A stretch of 64,000 bases of DNA, from positions 62,001 through 126,000 of the forward strand of contig NZ_SOBG01000006.1 of NCBI RefSeq assembly GCF_004365575.1, read 5' to 3'. The position numbers and the translations under genes were made by a program. This DNA comes from Hypnocyclicus thermotrophus. GTDB lineage: Bacteria; Fusobacteriota; Fusobacteriia; Fusobacteriales; Fusobacteriaceae. Of the stretch, positions 8,440 to 14,910 are shown piece after piece. The notes under the pieces were generated by a model. It was given only the letters and a program-made list of their open reading frames with translations. It was not told where the DNA came from and searched no databases. How positions within the stretch are numbered: the first letter of the stretch is position 1; the number at the start of each line of letters is the position of its first letter.

Positions 8440-9768
8440 CTATTCAATATATTTAGTTGCTCCTGCATTTTCTATATCTTTTTTTAAATCTTTTTTATAC
8501 ATATAAGTATATTTTTCAAAATCCTTTAAAATTTTTAACATTATCTTATCAATTGTTTTATTTTCTTTATTTTTCAAGACTCTTAAAAAAAGCTTATTTT
8601 TATCTACTAATTTATACTCATTAAGTATTTCTTTTTTATTTTCATTTTGAATTATTACATTATATATTTTTTTATATAATGATATCCCAACTAATAATTC
8701 ATTCTCTTTGTATTTAACCTTTGTTATATAACCTATCTTATCGCCAAAAATATCTTTTACACTATAATAGATAACTTCACCTTCAATTTTATCATTTCTA
8801 TCTATATAAACCGTTGTTTCAAAAATTTTATTTAAATCACTTGAATTAACTTTTGAAAAAATAGGTATTGATATCATTAAAAATAAAAGTAAAATTTTTA
8901 ATATTTTTTTATAATTAATTTTTTCTCCAAAACTTATTGGCGTACTATTTTCTTCAAAAAAAGGAACTAATAAATTTGAAATTAAAATTGCTATAAATAT
9001 AGAGTCTGTATTTTGAGTATAATAGAATAAATAAAAATTTAAAATTGCTATAAATACAGCATAATAAATCTTTCCTATTTTTGTATATGGTGAATAAATT
9101 GTGTCTGCTGCTAAATACACTAATGAAAATAATAATGGTCCAGACATAATTATCAAATCACTATCATATCCTTTTAATGCAAATAAAACATACGTTACTA
9201 TTATTGTTATTAATGGTATCCTTATTTTTATATTATTTTTTATTTTTAAATAAAAAATTGCTAATATTAAAAGTATTACTCCAAATTCTTTATCATTAAA
9301 AATACCTAAAAATAAATTTTTTTTAATTCTAAAATTATCTATATTATATTTAAAAAGCATTAAATTAATTTTATTAACATTTAATAAAAAAATAGAAAAA
9401 AATAATTTTACTAAAATTACAGGATTTAATAAATTTCCTATTAAATAATCAAAAAAAGATAACATAATTCCACTTAACAAATAGTATTTTATACTTAAAT
9501 TTTGTGGTAAAATCAGCATTAATATTGTTGTTTGATTCAATATCATATTAATATCAAAAACTTCTTTTTTTAAATATTTTTTTATAAATAAACTAAACAT
9601 AAAATATATTGTAAATACTAAAATATATGAATATACAAATTGTTCTTTAAAATAAAATATTTTTATAATAATAAACGGTATTAAAGTAATAAATCTATCA
9701 TTTAACATATTTTTATAACTATATTTTGTTCGAATAAAGGGCGCTATAGATATTTTTAATTTATTCAT
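8440..9768 (-). CDS. RnfD-like membrane protein fused to an RnfG-like C-terminal domain
   Basis: 442 residues. Residues 1-275 follow RnfD: the helix pair around LNQTTILMLILPQNLSIKYY, the degenerate GNLLNPVILV (family GGLGyNpFNPAm) and the best match AADTIYSPYTKIGKIYYA at about 220-237 (family aTDpvtsPvTkkGqliYg). At about 287-305 a new membrane helix begins (KILKILLLFLMISIPIFSKV), followed by an extracytoplasmic domain with GDKIGYITKVKYKENELLVG that resembles RnfG. RnfD and RnfG are separate proteins in normal operons. The Ser-Gly-Ala-Thr site that carries covalent FMN in RnfG is not found, and the RnfD FMN-threonine site is not recognisable. It overlaps the RnfC-like gene by eight bases. Confidence 0.65.
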   Translation of the reverse strand: MNKLKISIAPFIRTKYSYKNMLNDRFITLIPFIIIKIFYFKEQFVYSYILVFTIYFMFSLFIKKYLKKEVFDINMILNQTTILMLILPQNLSIKYYLLSGIMLSFFDYLIGNLLNPVILVKLFFSIFLLNVNKINLMLFKYNIDNFRIKKNLFLGIFNDKEFGVILLILAIFYLKIKNNIKIRIPLITIIVTYVLFALKGYDSDLIIMSGPLLFSLVYLAADTIYSPYTKIGKIYYAVFIAILNFYLFYYTQNTDSIFIAILISNLLVPFFEENSTPISFGEKINYKKILKILLLFLMISIPIFSKVNSSDLNKIFETTVYIDRNDKIEGEVIYYSVKDIFGDKIGYITKVKYKENELLVGISLYKKIYNVIIQNENKKEILNEYKLVDKNKLFLRVLKNKENKTIDKIMLKILKDFEKYTYMYKKDLKKDIENAGATKYIE

Positions 9769-11029
9769 CTATTTCCTCCAATTTCTTTTTTAAATAATAT
9801 ATTGTTTCTCTAAGTGGCTGATTAGTTGGACAAATATATTGACAACTTCCACAACTAATACATTTATCAAAATTATATTTTTTTATACTTTCTACATCTT
9901 TCACAGATAAATCTAAAAATTTCAATGGAACTAAATTCATTGGACAAACTTCTACACATCTTCCACAATTTATACATTTATATGATTTTATTTTTTCTGT
10001 TTCTTTTTCATCTAATGCTATTATAGCTTTAGTTTCTCTAAGTACAGGTAATTCAATATTATAAATTGCTTCTCCGTCCATTAAACTATTTATTACAATT
10101 TGTTTGCATTTATTATTGTAATAAAAACAGTATTCTAATATATCTTTTATTTTCATTCCTATCGGAACTAATAAAATAGACGGCTTTTCTATGCCCTTTC
10201 CATTTACTGATACTATTTTTTCAATAACAGGTTTATTCTCTACAACTGCATTATATATATCTAATACACATAAAATATTTAACATCAGTATTTTATGTTT
10301 CGTTAAATCACGCGAATATTTTTTTTTAAATAAATATTTTATTAATAGATTTTCTTTGTGTAATGGATAGAGCTTAGGAACTCTTTTTATAATTACACTT
10401 TTGTCAAAATGTATCTTAAAAAAATTTGACAGCTCTTTATTATTTTCTATAATAATTATAATATTTTCTAATTTAAAAAGCTTGATTATAAAATTAATTA
10501 TAATTTTTAATTCTTTAATTTTTTCATAAATAACTATATTATTTCCATTTAAATAAGGTTCTGTTTCCAATCCATTAATTATGAAATGTTTTATTTTGTC
10601 GTCTTTTAATTTCATAAATTTTTTATATACCGGTGTATTTTTTTTATTAAAATCTATAATACCATAATCTTTTAAAATTTTTAAAAATTCTTTTTTCGTT
10701 AAATTTTCATAATTTTTTCTTTTTTTAAAATTATTTTTTTTATTTTTAATATCAACTTTTATTTTTATATATTTTATTTTTTTATCTTTTTTATAATTCT
10801 TTTCTATTATTTCAATAAAGGTTCCTGCTACACTTGAAAATATAGGAAAATTATTAATATCCTTTGCTACAACTTCTCCCATGTGGATATAATCATTCTT
10901 TTGTTTATAAATAGTATATTTTTCTTTAAAATCAAGAGGAATAAGAACCTCTTCTACATCAAAAAAATGTTCTATTTCAATTTCATCTTTTTCTTTTTTC
11001 CAGTAATGAAGTTCTAAAAAATTTTTCAT
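9761..11029 (-). CDS. RnfC-like iron-sulfur protein lacking the glycine-rich NADH/FMN loop
   Basis: 422 residues. The N-terminal barrel-sandwich region and the segment INGLETEPYL (about 151-160; family NGAECEPYLT) identify RnfC. Near the C-terminus two complete [4Fe-4S] motifs are seen, CINCGRCVEVCP from residue 352 and CISCGSCQYICP from 390. The glycine-rich loop that should precede INGLETEPYL (family GxGGAxFPTHVK) is replaced by DFNKKNTPVYKK at about 126-137, so flavin and NADH binding in the usual way look impossible. Ribosome site AGGTGA lies before the ATG. First gene of the eroded Rnf-like operon; no RnfB gene (ferredoxin entry subunit) is in the window. Confidence 0.75.
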   Translation of the reverse strand: MKNFLELHYWKKEKDEIEIEHFFDVEEVLIPLDFKEKYTIYKQKNDYIHMGEVVAKDINNFPIFSSVAGTFIEIIEKNYKKDKKIKYIKIKVDIKNKKNNFKKRKNYENLTKKEFLKILKDYGIIDFNKKNTPVYKKFMKLKDDKIKHFIINGLETEPYLNGNNIVIYEKIKELKIIINFIIKLFKLENIIIIIENNKELSNFFKIHFDKSVIIKRVPKLYPLHKENLLIKYLFKKKYSRDLTKHKILMLNILCVLDIYNAVVENKPVIEKIVSVNGKGIEKPSILLVPIGMKIKDILEYCFYYNNKCKQIVINSLMDGEAIYNIELPVLRETKAIIALDEKETEKIKSYKCINCGRCVEVCPMNLVPLKFLDLSVKDVESIKKYNFDKCISCGSCQYICPTNQPLRETIYYLKKKLEEIDE

Positions 11030-11061
11030 ATATACTCACCTTTATATTAATATTCAAATAA

Positions 11062-11071
11062 ATTATACCAC
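11062..11071 (-). promoter_or_regulatory. Extended -10 promoter element of the Rnf-like operon
   Basis: TGGTATAAT on the minus strand (TATAAT at 11067-11062 with the upstream TGn), about 33 bases before the RnfC-like start. The -35 region at 17 bases is TTATTT, a poor match, so the extended -10 would have to compensate. Confidence 0.5.
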
Positions 11072-11149
11072 AATGTTTTGTTTTAAATAAATATATTTTT
11101 TGTTATAATATTTTTAAATACTATTTAATTTTTATAGAAAGGAATATTT

Positions 11150-12001
11150 ATGAAATATAATTTATTAGGTAATTCTGATTTAAATGTATCAAAAATAGGT
11201 TTTGGATGCTGGGCTACTTCAAAACATGGTTGGAAAGATGTAAATTTAAATGATGCGATAAAAACATTAGAAACATCATTTGAATATGGAATAAATTTCT
11301 TTGATACTGCTCCTATTTATGGTTTTGGGAAATCTGAAGAAATATTAGGTCAAGTATTTAACAGTGTTCGAAATAAAATTATAATTGCAACAAAATTTGG
11401 TTTACGTTGGAATGAATTTGGAAAAGTTATACATGATTTATCTAGAGATAGTATAATGTATGAAATAGAAGCTAGTTTAAAAAGACTTAGAACTAATTAT
11501 ATTGATCTCTATCAAATTCATTGGCCTGATAATAAAACTGATATACTTGAAGTAATAAATACCTTAGAAGAATTAAAATCTCAAAAAATTATAAAACATA
11601 TAGGTGTTTCAAATCTTAATATAGATGACTTAAAAAAAATTTCATCTTTTATAGTTTCAACACAAAACAAATACAATCTATTAGAAAAAAATGTCGAAAG
11701 TAACATTCTGCCATTTTGTAATAAAAAAAATATTGGATTTATAGCTTATAGTCCTTTGGCTCAAGGACTATTGTCTGGAAAAATAGACTCTAGTTATAAA
11801 TTTTCAAAAAATGATATTCGTAGATTCAATCCATTATTTAAAGATAAAGAGTTGTTTAATAAAATTGATAAAATCAATAAACCTCTTATAAATAGTGCTC
11901 TAAAATTTCTTTTAGAAAAAAAAGACGTTTCTTCTATTTTAATTAGTATGACAAAATTAAATCATTTAAAAGAAAATATAAAAATAGCAGAAAGTATATA
12001 A
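11150..12001 (+). CDS. Aldo/keto reductase
   Basis: 283 residues, a little shorter than the usual 300-330. An NADPH-dependent oxidoreductase of the (beta/alpha)8 type; substrate unknown. The catalytic tetrad can be read: Asp and Tyr in FDTAPIYGFG (about 52 and 57), Lys in IATKFGLRW (about 83), and His in YQIHWPD (about 125). The C-terminal part has IGFIAYSPLAQGLLSGK, typical of the family. It stands alone, divergent from the Rnf-like operon and convergent with the small-RNA genes. AAAGGAAT precedes the start, and a TATAAT (11104-11109) lies upstream. Its terminator overlaps the stop codon. Confidence 0.93.
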   Translation: MKYNLLGNSDLNVSKIGFGCWATSKHGWKDVNLNDAIKTLETSFEYGINFFDTAPIYGFGKSEEILGQVFNSVRNKIIIATKFGLRWNEFGKVIHDLSRDSIMYEIEASLKRLRTNYIDLYQIHWPDNKTDILEVINTLEELKSQKIIKHIGVSNLNIDDLKKISSFIVSTQNKYNLLEKNVESNILPFCNKKNIGFIAYSPLAQGLLSGKIDSSYKFSKNDIRRFNPLFKDKELFNKIDKINKPLINSALKFLLEKKDVSSILISMTKLNHLKENIKIAESI

Positions 12002-12011
12002 CTCTCTGCTA
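11985..12011 (+). terminator. Hairpin overlapping the stop of the aldo/keto reductase gene
   Basis: Arms 11985-11995 and 12001-12011 (TAGCAGAAAGT with ACTCTCTGCTA) pair over 11 positions with one mismatch and a five-base loop. The stop codon lies in the loop and second arm. The following T tract is weak, so termination may be partial. Confidence 0.6.
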
Positions 12012-12059
12012 CTAATTTATCATATTCTATAGCTTAAAATTTCAAATTTATAAATTAAA

Positions 12060-12180
12060 AAAATACAAAATAATAGAAAGCATATGCTTTCTATTACTTT
12101 TAGTGTATAAAGGGAATTATCATTTCTGATAATTAAGGGTTAATCAAGTTTTCCTTGATTTGTGGAAAGGGATATTCCAT
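12060..12180 (-). ncRNA. Candidate small RNA 1 of a tandem pair (C-rich, LhrC-like architecture)
   Basis: A complete intergenic transcription unit on the minus strand. Promoter TTGACT (12213-12208), 17-base spacer, TATATT (12190-12185); start expected near 12177-12180; end at a 26-base perfect palindrome (12071-12096) followed by TTTTGTATTTTTTT. The predicted RNA of about 118 bases has: a hairpin with the loop UAUCCCU (12163-12179), a hairpin of 7 bp (12142-12160), a single-stranded AACCCUU, a hairpin of 8 bp with a GAAA tetraloop (12115-12134), a single-stranded CCCUUUA, then the terminator. Its sibling at 12264-12382 has the same order with different stem sequences. There is no open reading frame. 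The CCC motifs could pair with Shine-Dalgarno sequences. Confidence 0.7.
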
Positions 12181-12184
12181 AATT

Positions 12185-12213
12185 AATATATCATACCATT
12201 CTTTTAAAGTCAA
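12185..12213 (-). promoter_or_regulatory. Promoter of candidate small RNA 1
   Basis: Minus strand TTGACT, 17 bases, TATATT. The -35 and spacer start (TTGACTTTAAAAG) resemble the arm of the nearby 19-bp inverted repeat at 12227-12270 (ATGACTTTAAATAG). Confidence 0.65.
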
Positions 12214-12226
12214 TATTTTTATTTGT

Positions 12227-12270
12227 TTTTCTATTTAAAGTCATTTTATATAATGACTTTAAATAGAAAA
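12227..12270. repeat. Perfect 19-bp inverted repeat between the two small-RNA genes
   Basis: Arms 12227-12245 and 12252-12270 are perfectly complementary with a six-base A/T spacer. It lies between the terminator of small RNA 2 (whose T tract overlaps one arm) and the promoter of small RNA 1. Neither strand has a T tract after it, so it is not an ordinary terminator; it could be an operator or a processing signal in a joint transcript. Confidence 0.75.
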
Positions 12271-12382
12271 TAATTAACCGGCTAGGGGTTACTAGCCGGT
12301 TAATTAAAGGGATTTAAATTGCTTTAAGCAATTTTAGGGGTTAATCTAGGGTTATTCGATAGGAAAGGGATATCTTCCTATA
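12264..12382 (-). ncRNA. Candidate small RNA 2 of a tandem pair (C-rich, LhrC-like architecture)
   Basis: Sibling of the RNA at 12060-12180. Promoter TTGAAA (12416-12411), 17 bases, TATAAT (12393-12388); start near 12381; end at a 15-bp terminator stem (12271-12285 with 12292-12306, loop UAACCC) followed by TTTTCTATTT. Order of elements: a 7-bp hairpin (12359-12365 with 12375-12381) whose loop holds AUAUCCCU, a single-stranded UAACCCUAGAUUAACCCCUAA with two CCC motifs, an 8-bp hairpin (12316-12334), a single-stranded AAAUCCCUUU, then the terminator. Stems differ from those of RNA 1 yet pair in the same places, while CCC motifs are kept, which is the signature of a conserved RNA. Confidence 0.7.
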
Positions 12383-12387
12383 TTGTC

Positions 12388-12416
12388 ATTATATAATATA
12401 TAATAAAATTTTTCAA
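12388..12416 (-). promoter_or_regulatory. Promoter of candidate small RNA 2
   Basis: Minus strand TTGAAA, exactly 17 bases, perfect TATAAT. It is the strongest-looking promoter of the pair. Confidence 0.7.
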
Positions 12417-12448
12417 CCTTTTTTTAATAATTTTAATAAAAAAAATAA

Positions 12449-12478
12449 TTGTATTTATAATAAAATATCTGTTATAAT
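12449..12478 (+). promoter_or_regulatory. Possible promoter of the GGDEF-EAL gene
   Basis: TTGTAT (12449-12454), 18 bases, perfect TATAAT (12473-12478), 32 bases before the start codon. The ribosome site AGGAG follows. No conserved c-di-GMP riboswitch core is seen in the leader, which is too short to hold one. Confidence 0.5.
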
Positions 12479-12510
12479 CTATATATATTTATAAATTAGG
12501 AGATTTTATT

Positions 12511-14685
12511 ATGAAATTAACAAATTTTAAAATTGTATTAATATATTTTATATTTAGTTTTTTATGGGTGATTTATTCTGATAAATTTATTTTGGTTTTA
12601 ACTAAAGATCCTATTATTCTTACACACATACAAACATATAAAGGAAGCTTCTTTATCTTTCTTAGCACTTTTTTAATATACTTATTAATTTATTTTGAAA
12701 CAAAACAAAAAGAAAAACTAAATATAGAAAATCTAAAAAATAAAAATTTAATGAATAATATTATTAATAATACTTCATCTTTTATTTTTATAAAAAATTT
12801 AAATGGGGAATATATTTTAACAAATAAAAAATATCAAAATATTTTAGAAAACCCTAAAAATTTTTTTAACAATGAAGTTTTAAGTCAGATTTATACAACA
12901 GATGAAGAAATTAAAGTTAAAAAGAAAAAAATTTCCGTAGAAATCCCTATTAATAATAAAATTTTTTTGATAAACAAATTTCCTATTTTTGATAAATTTG
13001 GTAATATTGAATATATTGGTGGAATCGGAACCGATATTACAACAATTAAAAAAAATCAACTAAATAATGAAATAAAATCTCTTGTCTTTGAAAATTCTAG
13101 TAAAGGAATTGTTATTTTTAACAAAAATGGTGATATTTTAGAGACAAATAATTCTTTTAAAAATTTGTTCCCAGTCAAAAGTAATCTTAAATCTATTAAT
13201 GATTTTAAAGAATTCTTTTATGATAAAAATGAATTCTTTTATTTAATAAATGCAAAAAATAACATTTTAAGAGAGTTTTGGATGAAAAAAAAAGATGGTA
13301 CTCTTTTTTCTACTTGGATAAATTTTGTTCCAATAAATTATAATAATTTTATTATCTTTATAGAAGATATTTCTCAAGATAAAACAGACAATTTTAAAAA
13401 CAAAGAAGTTTATAATATTGATAGACTTACTGGTTTGCCAAATAGATTTTTATTTCGAGATCGTCTTTCTCAAACTATTATAAATAGCAAAATAAATAAT
13501 TTTAAATTTGCTTTAATTTATCTAGATATTGATAACTTTAATTCAATTAATACTTATTATAATTTTTCTATCGGTGATAAATTATTAAAAGAAATTACTA
13601 ATAGAATTTCAACTATTATAGAACCAAATTATACTTTTTCTAGAATAAGTGGTGATGAATTTGGAATAATAGTCCCTAATTTTTCTTCTATAACAGAATT
13701 AAACAATTTTTTAGAAAAAATTCAAAATTCATTTAATAAAAATTTTTATATAAACAATAATGAAATAAATATTTCAATTAGTTTAGGAATATCTATTTAT
13801 CCTGATAATGGACTAAATATTGATACTTTAGAAAAAAATAGTATTTTTGCATTAAGATATGTTAAAAATAATGGAAAAAATGGTGTCCATTATTTTACTG
13901 AAACACTAAATAAAAAACATATTGAACGAATAGAAATTTCAAATCATTTAAAAAATGCATTAAAGTTTAATGAACTTGAATTATATTATCAACCACAAGT
14001 TAATATATCTACTGGTCAAATAATAGGAGTTGAATCATTAATACGTTGGAAACATTCTACAAAAGGTTTTATCCCACCTGTTATTTTTATACCTATTGCT
14101 GAAGAAAATGGAATGATTCATCAAATTGGTGAATGGGTTATTAATACTTCACTAAATAGTTTAAAAGAATGGAATACTCTTTTTAATAAAAAAATAGAAA
14201 TTTCTATAAATTTATCACCTCTTCAATTTAGAAAAGATAATATAGTTAATTCAATTTATAAAAAAGTTAAAAAGTTAAATTTAGATCCAAAATATATTAC
14301 ATTTGAAATTACAGAAGGCATTCTTATTGAAGATATCGATAAAGCTAATCAAATAATAAATAAATTTAAAAACTACGGCTTTAATATTGCTCTTGATGAT
14401 TTTGGTACTGGCTATTCATCTTTAAATTATTTAAGACTTTTTAAAATAGATAAATTAAAAATTGATCGAATATTTATTGCTGACTACCCAGAAAAAGATG
14501 AAGGAAAACTTCTTGAACTAATTATTAATTTAGGAAAATATTTAAATTTTGAAATAATTGCTGAAGGTGTTGAAACTCCTGAACAATACAACTTTATTAA
14601 AAATAAAAAAGTTGATACTATTCAAGGATATTATTTTTATAAGCCTATGCAAAAATATAAAATAGAAGAACTTTTAAAAAAATAA
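12511..14685 (+). CDS. Membrane-anchored PAS-PAS-GGDEF-EAL cyclic-di-GMP protein
   Basis: 724 residues. Two N-terminal membrane helices (about 6-22 and 42-62), two PAS-like domains (about 75-175 and 180-295), a GGDEF domain starting RLTGLPNR with the active-site variant SGDEF at about 380-384, and an EAL domain with ESL at about 507, DDFGTGYSS near 629 and IAEGVET near 690. SGDEF is an accepted active variant; there is no RxxD product-inhibition site five residues upstream. The EAL domain keeps the metal-binding residues and the loop-6 motif, so phosphodiesterase activity is likely. Which activity dominates cannot be told. Single gene with its own terminator. Confidence 0.93.
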   Translation: MKLTNFKIVLIYFIFSFLWVIYSDKFILVLTKDPIILTHIQTYKGSFFIFLSTFLIYLLIYFETKQKEKLNIENLKNKNLMNNIINNTSSFIFIKNLNGEYILTNKKYQNILENPKNFFNNEVLSQIYTTDEEIKVKKKKISVEIPINNKIFLINKFPIFDKFGNIEYIGGIGTDITTIKKNQLNNEIKSLVFENSSKGIVIFNKNGDILETNNSFKNLFPVKSNLKSINDFKEFFYDKNEFFYLINAKNNILREFWMKKKDGTLFSTWINFVPINYNNFIIFIEDISQDKTDNFKNKEVYNIDRLTGLPNRFLFRDRLSQTIINSKINNFKFALIYLDIDNFNSINTYYNFSIGDKLLKEITNRISTIIEPNYTFSRISGDEFGIIVPNFSSITELNNFLEKIQNSFNKNFYINNNEINISISLGISIYPDNGLNIDTLEKNSIFALRYVKNNGKNGVHYFTETLNKKHIERIEISNHLKNALKFNELELYYQPQVNISTGQIIGVESLIRWKHSTKGFIPPVIFIPIAEENGMIHQIGEWVINTSLNSLKEWNTLFNKKIEISINLSPLQFRKDNIVNSIYKKVKKLNLDPKYITFEITEGILIEDIDKANQIINKFKNYGFNIALDDFGTGYSSLNYLRLFKIDKLKIDRIFIADYPEKDEGKLLELIINLGKYLNFEIIAEGVETPEQYNFIKNKKVDTIQGYYFYKPMQKYKIEELLKK

Positions 14686-14706
14686 TATCTAAAAATATTT
14701 CATTCT

Positions 14707-14737
14707 AAACTATCGGTATTTTATCGATAGTTTTTTT
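14707..14737 (+). terminator. Terminator of the GGDEF-EAL gene
   Basis: Nine-base arms AAACTATCG (14707-14715) and CGATAGTTT (14725-14733) with a nine-base loop, followed by a run of T to 14737. Confidence 0.9.
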
Positions 14738-14778
14738 ATTTATTTTTAAAATAAAAAAAGAATTTTTGTTTTTTAACG

Positions 14779-14789
14779 TATAATATAAT
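14779..14789 (+). promoter_or_regulatory. Likely -10 region of the phosphate-transporter gene
   Basis: Two overlapping perfect TATAAT hexamers (14779-14784 and 14784-14789). No good -35 is visible at 16-18 bases, so this is tentative. It lies 12 bases before the three direct repeats. Confidence 0.35.
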
Positions 14790-14800
14790 ATAAAAACTAC

Positions 14801-14900
14801 TTTTTATTTTTCTTTCAGAAAAACAATTGATTAGCTTTTTATTTTTCTTTCAGAAAAACAATTGATTGGCTTTTTATTTTTCTTTCAGAAAAACAATTGA
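14801..14900 (+). repeat. Three tandem 35-bp direct repeats in the leader of the phosphate-transporter gene
   Basis: Copies at 14801-14835, 14836-14870 and 14871-14900 (the last lacks the final five bases and runs into the ribosome site GAGGTG). Copies 1 and 2 differ by one base (TTAGC versus TTGGC); the shared 30 bases are identical in all three. Each unit holds a small 7-bp hairpin (TTTTTCT, TTC, AGAAAAA) and the palindrome CAATTG. They lie between the -10 region and the ribosome site, so copy number would change the leader length but not the reading frame. Confidence 0.92.
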
Positions 14901-14910
14901 GGTGATTAAA

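Larger units (their letters stand above)
12012..12510. other. Intergenic region holding two tandem small-RNA genes, no protein gene
   Basis: About 500 bases between the aldo/keto reductase and the GGDEF-EAL gene. On the plus strand it appears as a series of hairpins separated by AAAGGGA and AGGGGTTAATC; read on the minus strand, these become two complete transcription units described separately. The stretch 12421-12510 holds the GGDEF-EAL promoter. I saw no open reading frame with a ribosome site. Confidence 0.7.

Noticed and set aside
7964-8506. A 180-codon open frame on the plus strand opposite the RnfE-like gene
   Set aside because: It has no ribosome site, its translation is a low-complexity Ile/Lys/Phe string, and it runs antisense to a tightly packed operon. 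In such AT-rich DNA long antisense frames are expected.
12060-12382. 6S RNA
   Set aside because: Each unit is about 118 bases with separate hairpins, not one long rod with a central bubble of about 180 bases.
12301-12510. c-di-GMP riboswitch in front of the GGDEF-EAL gene
   Set aside because: Neither the class I nor class II conserved core is present on the plus strand; the hairpins belong to a minus-strand unit with its own promoter and terminator.
14801-14900. CRISPR array
   Set aside because: The three 35-bp units are directly joined without spacers, and no cas gene is near.
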